64,000 bases of DNA from Ryuthela nishihirai (lineage: Eukaryota > Arthropoda > Arachnida > Araneae > Heptathelidae), in NCBI GenBank assembly GCA_038380435.1, contig JAWZYU010000007.1, positions 26,267,001-26,331,000 of the forward strand. Reading direction: 5' to 3'. The notes beneath the pieces are model-generated. The model was not told where the DNA came from and ran no database searches. It saw only the letters and a program-made list of their open reading frames with translations. The position numbers and the translations under genes were made by a program. Positions within the stretch are counted from its first letter, which is position 1, and every line of letters starts with the position of its first letter. Shown in pieces: positions 31,751 through 42,794 of the stretch.

Positions 31751-32560
31751 GGGGCGGGGGTGGTTAAGCCGGTAGCGCGCCAGGATCCTAATCTGCATTT
31801 CCCAGGTTAGAGTACCAATTGGGCCAGCGTTGAGATTTATCACCGCAAAACTCCCCGCCCTGCCCACGGTCAATAGGGGAGCACCGATGGGCTTGGAAAG
31901 GCCACCGTCCGTTGGATGGGACGATAAGCCGTGGCACTGTGTGTGGGAGAGCCATATCCTGTGCATATTAAAGAATACGTTTGATGACCTTGACGGAAGG
32001 CTACCATCTATCTCCTAACATCTATCCATTAAGTCCCCTTCTAACAGGGCGGGGGTGGCTCAGTCGGTAGCGCGCCAGGCTCGTAATCTGTAGTTCCCAG
32101 GTTCGAGTCCCAGCTGGGTCAGCGTTGAGATTTAGCTCCGCAAAAATTCCCCGCCTTGCCCACGGTCAGTAGGGGACACCGATGGGCTTGGAAAGCCCAT
32201 CGGAAAGACCGCCGTCCGTCGGATAGGACGTTAAGCCGTGGCCCCGTGTGCGGGAGAGCCATACCCTGTGCACGTTAAAGAACACGCTGGATGGCCTTGA
32301 CGGGAGGCTACCATCTGTCTCCCAACAGCTGTTCCAGTAGGTCCCCTCCCCCAACCTTCTCTGAGCCTTCGGGGTCCATGTGACCTGGCCATTTAGCCCA
32401 TGGTGTGCAAAAAAGTGCCGCTCAGAAGTAAAACAACCCAACCCCTTCCCACAACGTTTTCTGAGCTCTAGGGTTGTTTGTGATCTGAAAAATGTTTTAA
32501 AAAATATCTGGCCAATGTTTGAAAAATTATGCCACTCAGAAATAAAACAACCCACCCCAA
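31751..32560 (+). mobile_element. SINE1 host copy interrupted by another SINE1
   Basis: Head and body run from 31751 (GGGGCGGGGGTGGTTAAGCC) to AAGTCCCCTTC at 32041. The remaining tail (CCCACAACGTTTTCTGAGCT ... CACTCAGAAATAAAACAACC) resumes after the younger insert and ends near 32560. Confidence 0.88.
32042..32441 (+). mobile_element. SINE1 nested inside SINE1
   Basis: A young, near-consensus copy is flanked by CCCCTTC (32035-32041 and 32442-32448), a sequence of the host SINE body. It has an 18-bp local duplication, GATGGGCTTGGAAAGCCC, near 32181. The host copy is clearly more diverged, giving the order of insertion. Confidence 0.88.
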
Positions 32561-32569
32561 CTAAATCGC

Positions 32570-33140
32570 TGGTAAATTAACCCAAGTAACAACAACAATA
32601 TAAACTGATATTTATGCACGCTCAGACCTCTATTTTTAACGCAACATAGAAAAAAAAACTGAACGATAACACTGGATTACTAATTTCATTAAACTTTATT
32701 TAATTTGCTTTGTCGAATGTTTTCTAAGCTTTTAGTTCTAAAGTCATTACATGATATTTCTCACATGCCTTGTAACACAATGCCGACGACAGCGAGTTTC
32801 TCATAATTAACTGAATTAAATGGGTAAACCCTTAGAGTAATATTACATAAGAAAAATTATACACATTCAATCAGGGAAATGTAATTTAATCATGTAAATA
32901 TCGACGTGATAACATGGGAGTTAAATAGTCATCTCAAGTAATCACATAATAACATTAATAACAAGCGATAAATTACGTATTCATCGTAAGCAGAAATGTA
33001 TTGAGTAATCATCGGATGAAAGAGAACATACGGTAATACAATTGTCGACAAAGCTGCACGGATGTAAGATCCACTTTGATCCTTTAAGTGATAGAAGTAA
33101 ATCAGGGATTTGCTGTGGAATGAAAATTCCCGGCTGCATT
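32570..33140. other. No recognised gene
   Basis: AT-rich sequence without supported features. Confidence 0.5.
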
Positions 33141-33147
33141 TATAGTT

Positions 33148-33294
33148 GAGTTATTTTACCTCTGAACGTACTTTTTTTTTACAGACAATGGGTTAAATGT
33201 CCAGATCACAAGAACCCCAAAGCCTCAAATAGGGTTAGACTAAGAGAACCCATTGGAAAGCAGTTAGGAAAGACATGATAGCATCACGTCAAAA
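33148..33294 (-). mobile_element. SINE1 tail-side fragment
   Basis: TTATTTTACCTCTGAACGTA through GATAGCATCACGTC is the tail half of a diverged copy. It stops where a plus-oriented SINE1 begins at 33295. Confidence 0.8.
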
Positions 33295-33796
33295 AGGGGC
33301 GGGAGTGGCTCAGTCAATATGGCACCAGAATCGCAATTTGCAGTTCATAGGTTGGAGTCCCAGATGGGCCAGCGTTGAGATTTATCGCCGCAAAACTCTC
33401 TGCCCTCGGTCAGCAAGGGACATCGATCTGCCCTCGGTCAGCAAGGGACATCGATTGGCTTGGAAAGGCCGACGTCCGTCGGATGGGACGTAAAGCCGTG
33501 TGCACGTTGAAAAACATTCTGGGTGGTCTGGACAGGAGGCTATCATCTGTATCCTAACAGCTGTCCAATGGATCCCTTCTCCCAAACCTTCTCGAGGAGC
33601 CCTCGGGGTCCTTGTGACCTGGCCATTTGGTCCATTATGTACGAATCTACGTATTTTCATTTAACTTTATTATTATTCTCTCCTGCAGATGTTTTGCGGG
33701 TCATTTGTTTAAACTTTTGTATAATTAACATGAATATGAATAAAGATTATTATTACTATTAAAAAAAATACCGCTGAGAGGTAAAACAATCCAACA
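33295..33796 (+). mobile_element. SINE1 interrupted by a LINE tail
   Basis: The head (GTGGCTCAGTCAATATGGCA) and body include a local duplication of CTGCCCTCGGTCAGCAAGGG (33400 and 33429). The body continues to GGTCCATTATGT (about 33642) and the end CGCTGAGAGGTAAAACAATC resumes at about 33761 after the LINE insert. Confidence 0.85.
33643..33760 (+). mobile_element. 5'-truncated LINE tail inserted in SINE1
   Basis: TACGTATTTTCATTTAAC, TTCTCTCCTGCAGATG, TTTGCGGGTCATTTGTTTAA and ATGAATATGAATAAAGATTA with an ATT-repeat end match the last 120 bp of the LINE at 54271-55963. This copy retains only the 3' end, as expected of incomplete target-primed reverse transcription. Confidence 0.85.
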
Positions 33797-33848
33797 TAAT
33801 GAGCTGCATCGCTTGCAGGATCTCTCCCGACATCAGCTATTGGTTGTA

Positions 33849-34028
33849 CAGTCGCTCAAAGAAGTATCCGAACACTATGGTTGATTACAGAATTCAGAAA
33901 AAATATCTTGCAATGATTTTTTTAGAAATTAGTGATCTGGCAATTATAATATTATATTATATTAAGTTCTTCGTGTCACGTGACACGAAGGTTGCCAGAT
34001 GGTGTTCGGATACATTTTTGAGCGACTG
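33849..34028. mobile_element. Tc1/mariner-type MITE (180 bp)
   Basis: The inverted termini CAGTCGCTCAAAGAAGTATC and the complement of GATACATTTTTGAGCGACTG are flanked by TA on both sides (33847-33848, 34029-34030). The interior has the perfect 22-bp palindrome CTTCGTGTCAC/GTGACACGAAG (33969-33990). No coding capacity. Confidence 0.88.
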
Positions 34029-34034
34029 TACCTC

Positions 34035-34975
34035 TCTTTTCTGAGTTTCTCTGCAACACCTATCGAGGAATATCGAATAGCGAAGAGAAATAAGAAAACA
34101 TTATCGATCAAACAGAACTAGCGTCTCCGTTCCTTCATTTGAATCTTTTCGGGTTTGTTATTGCTTCCGCATTTCTGTTTCCAAATATCTCACAATCAGT
34201 CGCATTCAGTGACGGAACTAGGCCGAGGACCCTGATTAGGTTTCGGGAAACAATTTTCTTGTGAATACGTATAAGTCAATCTGGGAGGGAAATTATTGAA
34301 GAAAAGATTCTCGTAGTGCGTGCTCTCCTGGCCACTTCACGATGTCTAGACTCGCCATTTTCTATTTCCCCGTATTCTTCCTTCTACTATCGTCCCTTCT
34401 ACAACCAATACTCCCATAGCCTTTTGTACTTGCAAATTTGTGAACAACGTCATTGTTCATTTTTTGCATTATTTATATACATATATTTTCGGTGAATTTC
34501 CTATTTTTGGTTTCATACATAAGGATTTTCTATAAAAGCAACGCGAGAGTGTTATTGAGGACCTTTTGGTGTTCAGTTAAAATTATAAAATTGAATATAT
34601 TTTTCACCAGCAAATTTTTAAAATCAAATTTGTATGGTGCATAATTTCTAATTCACGTCATATTCTCAGTGTAATAGTTTACTTACCATACAGTCTCCAA
34701 CAACTGCATCTTGACTGAAGATATTTCGACACATAATAAACATACTGCTGCAGTTAAACCAATATTGGCTTTATATCAATGATTTCTTTTTTTATAAAAA
34801 TTGTTCAGGATAAGTTATAATGTATGACAACTTATTGGCCTACTTGTTCCATCCTTGGTTGCATGGATTATTATTTTTTGTGTGTGTATTGAACTTATGT
34901 TTCGATTACGAAGACTAAATATTCTTATCGAGAACAAAAAAAAATGGCGACAATCGCCCATAAAGAACACTGTGA
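34035..34975. other. No recognised gene
   Basis: AT-rich sequence without supported features. Confidence 0.5.
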
Positions 34976-35071
34976 ATAATTACGAGGGGCATTCAAAAAG
35001 TTCTCGATATGCATCTGCAGAACAAAAACCATTGCACTACCTCAACTAAACTTTTACTGTCCTTCAAAGTA

Positions 35072-35360
35072 ATTCTCCGCCCTGCCCACGGTCAGTAGGG
35101 GACACCGATGGGCTTGGAAAGGCCGCTGTCCGTCGGATGGGACGTTAAGCCGTGGCCCTGTGTGCGAGAGAGCCATACCCTGTGCACGTTAAAGAACACG
35201 CTGGATGGCCTTGACGGGAGGCTACCATCTGTCTCCCAACAGCTGTTCCAGTGGGTCCCCTACCCCAACCTTCTCTGAGCCTTCGGGGTCCATGCGACCT
35301 GGCCATTTAGCCCATGGTGTGCAAAAAAGTGCCGCTCAGAGGTAAAACAACCCAACCCAA
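35072..35360 (+). mobile_element. SINE1, headless insertion in mariner
   Basis: Flanked by the exact 12-bp duplication TCCTTCAAAGTA (35060-35071 and 35361-35372). It starts at ATTCTCCGCCCTGCCCACGG, with no tRNA-like head, and is otherwise close to consensus with a CAACCCAACCCAA tail. Confidence 0.92.
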
Positions 35361-35886
35361 TCCTTCAAAGTACTCCCCTCCAGCATCTATGAGAAGTTGT
35401 AGACGTCTACGCCAAATCTGGAACGCTTGGTGGTACTCCTGTTGGAGAATATTCCGCAACTCTTAATAAAAGCATTTTGCAAGGTCTTGTACCCTTGAAA
35501 AAGACTCCCCACAAAAGTTACTATTTAATTTTTGAAAACAACTAATACTCGCATGGTGCAAGATCCGTTTAATTTGCAGAATAGCGCACCTGTCTGATTT
35601 TTTTCCCCTGCTCCAGATAGGCCTTAACTCGTGGGGTTTATTTAGCACTGGCATTGTCATGAAGAAGGAAACCTTTGGCCCGCCTGTTATTGGCAATATT
35701 CCTTCATCTCCTTAACCATTTTGGGCAAAACAATGTTGGTGTAGTATTGGCCATTTATAGTCATTTTTTACGTAAGATGTTCATGGCTCCTTGGGAACTG
35801 AAACAAATTGTGAGCATCTTCTTCCTTGAGCGAAAGTCTTGTACGAGTCATCTTCCGCAACCCAAGTATAATTGTCAATCTTTCTG

Positions 35887-36105
35887 GGTTGGATTGGATT
35901 GTTTTACCTCTGAGCGGCACTTTTTTGCACACAATGGGCTAAATGGCCAGGTTAAAAGGACCTCAAACGCTCAGAGAAGGTTGGGGGAGGGGACTCACTG
36001 GAACATCTGTTGGGAGACTGATGGCAGCCTTCCGTCCAGGCCATCCAGCGTGTTCTTTAACGTGCAGAGTATGGCTCTGAAGAACACGGAACCACGGCTT
36101 AACGC
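35887..36105 (-). mobile_element. SINE1, 5'-truncated, in mariner
   Basis: GGATTGGATTGTTTTACCTC through the body to ACCACGGCTTAACGCCGTG, where similarity stops; the head and front body are missing. Confidence 0.85.
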
Positions 36106-36739
36106 CGTGCAAGGAGATGCTGGCAAGGAGATGCTGCAAGGAGATCAGGCCGATTATCGCAAGTAAATGAGTATCATGCTTATTCATATGACACTAACAT
36201 CTTTCGGAATTTTAAATGGTGATGGGTAATTGTTTTCCACACTGCCAATCGATACACTGACATCTAAAATTATTACCTGAACCGTGATGTGTGGGTTTCC
36301 CTTAATGAGTTCATGAACAGCAGTGATTATTCTCTCTTTCATAGCCTCCTTCAGAATTCCGGCACGGGGAAGGTCTTCGAAGCTCTGCCATCCTTCTCCG
36401 AATTTGCGCATCCATCCCGTAACAGTGCCATATGAATAAGCATGATCCCCATTTACTTGTGATAAATCGGCCTGATCATTTTCGTGTCGTCCCCAAGCTG
36501 TATCCTTGTGGAAATGTAAAATATTTCCCCCGTCTTTAGTAGGCTCCACAGCAACAAAGCACAGTTTTTCCAGACCGAACTTTACGCGCCATCATTGAAG
36601 AGATAAATTATGATACGGCCTTATTTTTTTTAACACGTAATGACAAGTTTAAATGTGCTTTCAAACTAGTCATAGCTTGTTAACTTCGGAGTGCAAATCT
36701 ACAGACACGTATCAAGAATGTTTCGAACGCCCTCCATAA

Positions 36740-37430
36740 CAAACTAGTTTTGTTTAACAGCTATTTTTTGCATCATCGTTGCCTTCTGTTTGACAGAGTA
36801 CATTGCATATCAAACTGCAGAGCGTGGTTAAGTCAGGGAACCGCGAGATCATAGAATCGACAGAAGTGTTACCAACATCATTTTCAGCTTCACCAGGGTA
36901 ATCTATGTCATTACCAAATGGAGGTAAGAAAAGCTGTACCAGCAAACAAATACAGAATATGAAAAAATTCGAAAATATAATGATGAGTATTTAAACAGAG
37001 ATATCACAGTGCGTCACAGGATCTTGAAAAGGGATTGCAACGCTGTGAAGAAGTCTATTAAAAAAATAATAAATATTTTCATTCGAATGAAGTAGCCATG
37101 CACTGGTAGTTGTCCCTTGTCAGTCCTGGATTTCCGCCGGCCGTATACATCCGTCTAAGAATATTTTATCACCATCGTCATCCTTCTGGCCCTTTCTTTA
37201 ATTTACCAGAACTTTCTGGTACTGTACCATATCCTATTATTTAGAACATTCTGTTGTGAGAATAGTGTTTCCTCCATTTAAGTTATTTTCGTCAATGGGA
37301 AATGGATGTGTGGTGCAAATTCCATCAATGGTAACGCCGTATCCAACAAATTCTTTCAATAGTGAAAGGGGTCTGCGAAACATTTCATTAACACTAGTGG
37401 GGCCACAACTAAAAGACATTTCAAAATCAC
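36740..37430. other. No recognised gene
   Basis: Two 60-codon frames face each other near 37237-37438. No motif is recognised. Confidence 0.45.
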
Positions 37431-37571
37431 TGATCTAGAGCAGTGGTTTCCAAACTGTGGGTCGCAAACTCTTCGGGGGTTCGCAAAAAATATCAGCAAT
37501 TGCGTCCGTAATGTAAAGAAAGCGGCAAAATATTTTCAGATATTTCGATAAAACTTTAGTTGTGGAACCTG

Positions 37572-37910
37572 GGTTGGGATGTTTTACATCTGAGCTGCAC
37601 TTTTGTTGCCCACAATGGGCTAAATAGCCAAGCCATAAGGACTAGGAGGACTCAGAAAAAGTTGGGGGAGGGGACCTACTGAACAGCTGTTATGAGACAG
37701 ATGGTAGCCTCTCTTCAAGGCCATCCAGCTTGTTCTTTAACGTATATGGGTATGGGCTCTCCCGCACTTGGGGCCATGGCTTAACGTCCGATCCGACGGA
37801 CGGCGGCATTTCAAAGCCCATCGGTGTACCCTACTGACCGAGGGTAGGACGGGGAGCTATGCGGAAATAAAATTCAACGCTGGCCCAGGCGGGTGGACTC
37901 TGGGAACAAC
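37572..37910 (-). mobile_element. SINE1 within hAT element
   Basis: GGGTTGGGATGTTTTACATC through a nearly complete, moderately diverged body to AAATAAAATTCAACGCTGGC; the tRNA-like head beyond it is largely lost. Confidence 0.85.
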
Positions 37911-38238
37911 ATCTGCTATTAATCACGTGCGCATCACAATGACGTCACAGCGTTTGTAATAGCATTTGCAGCGTTTATCCGTTGAGGTAGTAGAAGGAAA
38001 TAATCTTTTCAAATGGGATCAGGTAACGACTTAGGTCAAAATTTATCCTATATTTTCACTCTTTCCAAGAAAAAGTAAACTTAATAGCCTTAATCTACTA
38101 CTCAGAAACGGAAAACAGCTTTATTGGAATTGGTAAGCATCTGGAACAATTTTCCAGATCAGAGTACACGAAAAGGATACTATCACCTCGAAAATACTTT
38201 TGTAAGGGAGTTAGTGAAATCATATACTAAATTGAAAG

Positions 38239-38330
38239 AGATGTTAAAGGTTGATGATGTTAAAGGTTGATTATGTTATTAGCATTTAGATGTTAAAGGT
38301 TGAGAATGTTAAAGGTTGATTTAAAGCATG
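38239..38330. repeat. Short tandem repeat of GATGTTAAAGGTTGA
   Basis: Five imperfect 15-17-bp units (GATGTTAAAGGTTGATGATG, TTAAAGGTTGATTATG and variants). No function is proposed. Confidence 0.8.
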
Positions 38331-38389
38331 CTTTTTTAAAATATGGGGTTACGGCCCTCCAATATTGATATAAAAGGGGCAAAAATTTC

Positions 38390-38661
38390 GACATTCGTAA
38401 AAACATTGGATTTTTTCAACGATCGTTAAATCGAATCATTTTATTCGTTTATTGTAATGCATCTATGAAGAGAATGCGTTTCAAAATATAAATTCCTATC
38501 CTTTTGCTTACAGAGAGAAAATTCAAAGTTACAGTCCTACTGTAAGTAAAAGAATAGGAATTTATATTTTGAAACGTATTCTTTTTATTGATGTATTATA
38601 ATAAATGTCTAAATGGTCGATTTAATGATCGCTGAAAACTAATCCAATATTTACGAATGTC
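38390..38661. mobile_element. Foldback element with about 120-bp arms
   Basis: GACATTCGTAAAAACATTGG starts an arm that runs through AAAATATAAATTCCTATCCT to TTGCTTAC. About 30 bp later the arm returns inverted (GTAAGTAAAAGAATAGGAAT ... CCAATATTTACGAATGTC). Arm identity is high over the full length. No coding content. It is consistent with a foldback/MITE insertion inside the surrounding hAT element. Confidence 0.88.
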
Positions 38662-38802
38662 TACATTATTGTTATTTTTATTTCATGGGCATTTTCACTC
38701 ATTATTGTAAAAATCTCTGTAATTTAATCTAATTACTTTAAGAAACAAGCATACTAAATTAAATGATATCCATGAACATTAAAATTTCGTTTCATATTCT
38801 GT

Positions 38803-39180
38803 GGGGGTGATACAGTAGGTAGCGCGCCAAGCTCGTAATCTTCAGTTCCCAGGTTCGAGTCCCAGCTGGGCCAGTGTTGAGATTTATCTCCGTAAAACTC
38901 CCCGCCCTCTGTTCGGTCAGTAGGGGACACCGATGAGTTGGAAAGACAGCATTCCGTCGGATGGGATCTTAAATCATGACTCCGTGTGCGGGAGAGTCAT
39001 ACACTGTGCAAACTGAATAACAAGCTGGATGGAGTTGAAGGGGAGGCTACCATCTGTCTCTTAAGAGCTGTCCAGTGGGTCCCCTTCCCCCAACCCTCTC
39101 TGATCCTTAGGGTCTTTGTGACCTGGCCATTTAGTCCATTGTGAGAAGAAAAAGTACAGCCCAAAGGTAAAGGAACCCAA
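38803..39180 (+). mobile_element. SINE1, full length, diverged
   Basis: Head with GGTAGCGCGCCAAGCTCGTA and B box GGTTCGAGTCC, complete body, and tail AAAGGTAAAGGAACCCAA. Flanks ATTTCGTTTC (left) and ATTTCGTGTC (right) look like a worn duplication. Its CCGCCCTCTGTTCGGTCAG variant is close to the 38-bp minisatellite unit. Confidence 0.88.
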
Positions 39181-39289
39181 TATATTTCGTGTCTACGTTG
39201 CCATTCTGAAATTTTCTGCAGCTACGGGTCTCGAAAAATGTTATTATTTTTTTCTAGGCCCACCAAGTAAAAACCCTGATCTAAAGAAT

Positions 39290-40015
39290 TTCTTTAAACG
39301 ATCATTTTAATTGAACACTACCAGTAGATTGATTGGAAATGGATTGATATTACTTCAAGTGCTTAATAATTATTTATATAAATAAATCAAATTCCCCGAA
39401 GTCTGTTGGATTAGAATATACCATTATTGAAATATACTGCTAAACTAAAAAAATTGAGTTTTTCTTTTAAAATGATTCTCTTTAACTGGCTAAGGATAAA
39501 ACGACTTTTTGTAACTCAAGTAATGACTCTTTAAGATTCAGTAGTTTCAAAAAATATTTTCTAAGAACTTGATATATCTTTCTTTGCTTAGAACTTGATA
39601 TGTCTCTCTTTGCCAAAATCCTCGAGTATCTGCCTTCCTTTGTACATGGGTGCACCTCGACACGGAAACAGATATCTTGTTAGTGATGTCGGCGAAGATG
39701 TTCATTGTCTTGCTACAGCAACTATCGTATTTCTTTCCGCTTGGATATTTGGGACAAGAAACAAATAATACCTCCGGAACCGCAGAAGAAGAGACGTTAG
39801 AGTTATGGATATTCAAAACCAAAAAAAAAACGAGAAAAGCCATTGCAACAAAATACAATGTAAAAAAGGTTGTTTATTAGGTACATTTTACTGATGAACA
39901 CTTGAATAAAACTAATGCACCTCAGACGTAAATCTCGAGTGGTGTTTTTCATGTAAGTACTCTGATTTGGATGTCTTTTGTTAGGCTGCTATTATGGTTG
40001 CCAATCGTGCTCCAG
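39290..40015. other. No recognised gene
   Basis: A 103-codon minus-strand frame (39547-39858) begins with a hydrophobic stretch that could be a signal peptide (FVAMAFLVFFLVLNI), followed by cysteine-containing sequence. I see no family match, no splice context and no supporting repeat. It is a weak candidate only. Confidence 0.25.
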
Positions 40016-40017
40016 TT

Positions 40018-40750
40018 AATAATAATAATATCTTTATTAAGCCTTAGTATGGTTATATATACAGATTACCCCGCTAAGCCTTATGGCTTGTCAGCAGGAT
40101 TCCTTTCAATCACACGACAGGTTTATTAAAGAATATGACATGTATAATGGAAAATAAACACATAATTAAAAAAAGAAACTAAAACAATAACAACAACAAA
40201 AAAACACGTATTAAAACACAGATATGAAAAATTAAACACATTTATAAAATAAACCTATAAAATTTCGGATTACAGCGCATATTGCACAAAACTATCACCT
40301 ATGGTACAAGTCATCATTTCGCATTAAAATTGCACTTGCTTAAAGGATACCAGATACAGGATATGACTTTCTAAACATTAACTTTTCAATTATTTACATC
40401 TAATAACCATTTCGAAACTTTAGTTTTAATTTCTGAATAAGTGCTCAGGCATAACAGATCTCTCGGTAGAGAATTAAAAATTTTGGGTATTTGAGCACAT
40501 TGTCTCACATGTTCTCACATGAGCAGAAATGACCTTATTTTTTTCAGAGACAGAATCGATAGTGAGTATTTTCGTGAGCAAAAATACGTTGCAAATGTCT
40601 TAGTGTTACATCATCAACGGAAAAGTTAAAATCAAAAGGCAAATTTCTTCTTTTTGCAAGAAACTTAGCCATCAAAGACTTCGATGCGCGTCTGCTAGTG
40701 GATATTTGTTTTCTCTTTAAGAATTTATAGATAGGATAAAACGGCATTAT
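40018..40750 (-). mobile_element. LINE 3' end fragment
   Basis: The minus strand ends with AATAAAGATATTATTATTAT (ATT-type tail). A 3' untranslated region with the same CCTGCTGACAAGCC/CTTAGCGGGG theme as 16664-17230 precedes it. Upstream of that is a broken C-terminus containing IPKIFNSLPRDLLCLSTYSE and KVSKWLLDVNN, typical of CR1/L2-like polymerases. Further upstream lies RRNLPFDFNFSVDDVTLRHL. Confidence 0.65.
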
Positions 40751-40759
40751 GTAAATAGA

Positions 40760-41230
40760 TTGATAGGATATATAGATATGATAAAACGAGAGAAATACAG
40801 ATATATAAGCGAGAGAAATATAGATATATAAACAAAAAGTATTTTAAACGATAAAATTTTCTGCTATCTGACGTACAAAATTCTATTCAAAACTCCTTGG
40901 ATAACACAAACTTATAAAGGATCGATAGATGTAATACCAACCAGAGTTTGATAAATTTTAAGCAAGTTTAAATTTATGGCTAAGTTAGGTATTTAACAAC
41001 GACTGTAAATTCTCTAAAGCGTTTCGTGCTCGATCCTTATGAAGCAGATAAATAATTTTGTCTCACGATTGTGACGGTAGTTTCCTGTGCTCCGTTGAGA
41101 TTGTCGACATGTATAATCATTGATCGGGAATGACATTCAAAACGAAATCTAGATGGAGTCAGACCCCAGATCTTTAATCAAAAAGAAAGATATCATTGTG
41201 TGTTTGTCTTGATCTTCACTCTCGAAATAT
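40760..41230. other. No recognised gene
   Basis: AT-rich sequence with a repeated GAGAGAAATA(C/T)AGATATATAA block at about 40785-40825. Nothing else is supported. Confidence 0.5.
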
Positions 41231-41239
41231 GTTATAGGC

Positions 41240-41717
<478 letters not shown>

Positions 41718-41729
41718 GTATAGGCTATG

Positions 41730-42790
41730 AACAGCGTTAGGAGTCAATAATTCAATTTATTCATCAATATGTTGTTGCACATTTAAATGGATGAGCACTG
41801 AGCGTGGTTACAAGTAAGTATATTTTGCAATATTAATTACAAAACGTTGCAATTTATTACAAAAGCATTGATGAAATTACGTATAAACAAACCTAAATAC
41901 TATCGTACATAACATAATAATCTTTTCCTACAGAACAGTTAAAACTAGCTCTGTCTATTCAATTGATCAATGTTTATCTCTTCATTTTTATAAACAATGG
42001 CCTTCATAACTTTAGAAATAAAATGACTAAACGATTCTTTGTTTACCTTCGACAATTTTGTTTTCCTTTAGTCTCCTTCGCAGCTTTGTTGTTAGCTTTG
42101 ATTTCCCTCTTTTTGTGTCATTTCAGACCCACTAGTGCTGAACCTCTTTTCACAAAATCCACAACTCTAACATTACAATTTTATTTTTCTTAAATTTCAT
42201 ATCGGTTTTGTGTTCCAATTCGTTTGTTACATAAAGCTCACGCAGAAATACTTCTGCGTACGCAGTATATGCGAGTGTTCATGTCACGTTTTCATAAACT
42301 CACTGCAGCATGTCATAACAATATTGTTAACGCGAAATTCTGTTTACACGAAATATTGACACTTGTTCCCTGACTTTCATATTAACCGTTTTGCGCTGTA
42401 TGTGGCTGTCAGTCGTTCTTCGTTCTGATGAAATAAATTTGATAAGTCGAGCTGTTATTGACTTAGCTACAGTCAACTTGAGGAATTAGCAACACTGGCG
42501 GATAAAGTAAATGCATGCAATGAAAAGTATGCCCTGAAACCTTTAACACTGCATGGCATTCTTCAGTATTCGTTCTAATTTTACTTCATATCCATAAATT
42601 CAGATTCCAATTTCTGTGAATTTATACGTTTCGTAATGCTGAGTTACAAGTGACACATAGTTTTGTGTATTAAATTTAAAGAATAAGCAAATAAGAGGAA
42701 AGTTTATTGTAATAGGTAATTTTAGCTCATGAAAAATAACTCGGGAAATAGCTAGTAGTTCTTTTGTATATTAGGCTGATGACACACTTG
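41730..42790. other. Mostly unannotated AT-rich sequence
   Basis: Holds one copy of the dispersed CTCACGCTCAGT motif (41785-41806, reverse orientation). A 76-codon hydrophobic frame at 41963-42193 (+) is not recognised. No gene is called. Confidence 0.45.
41785..41806 (-). repeat. Dispersed CTCACGCTCAGT motif, copy 2
   Basis: AATGGATGAGCACTGAGCGT on the plus strand is the complement of the motif at 11868. TTTGTAATAAATTGC is again nearby on the same motif strand (about 41850-41870). Confidence 0.55.
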
Positions 42791-42794
42791 CACA

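Larger units (their letters stand above)
34983..36736 (-). mobile_element. mariner-family transposon copy 2, carrying two SINE1 inserts
   Basis: Ends CGAGGGGCATTCAAAAAGTT and the complement of TTTCGAACGCCCTCCA are flanked by TA (34981-34982 and 36737-36738). The minus-strand transposase starts near 36549 (MEPTKDGGNILHFHKDTAWG). It continues with TVTGWMRKFGEGWQSFEDLP and ends as a clean frame near 36200 after the DVSV block, which is shared with the copy at 3426-4853. The downstream part is broken by an inverted internal piece (36140-36190 repeats 36428-36478 in inverse) and by SINE1 copies at 35887 and 35072. Without the SINEs the element would be about 1.25 kb. Confidence 0.85.
37441..39278. 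mobile_element. hAT-type element with nested SINEs and a foldback
   Basis: The left end CAGTGGTTTCCAAACTGTGG and the complement of the right end (CAGGGTTTTTACTTGGTGGG) resemble each other. The flanks ATCTAGAG (37433-37440) and ATCTAAAG (39279-39286) form an 8-bp duplication with one mismatch. Inside are SINE1 copies (37572, 38803), a tandem GATGTTAAAGGTTGA run (38239-38330) and a foldback (38390). No intact transposase frame is seen. Confidence 0.65.

Noticed and set aside
39547..39858. Secreted protein with an N-terminal signal peptide (minus strand, 103 codons)
   Set aside because: The hydrophobic start and the cysteines are suggestive, but there is no recognised family and no exon structure, and AT-rich sequence yields such frames by chance. 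RNA evidence would be needed.
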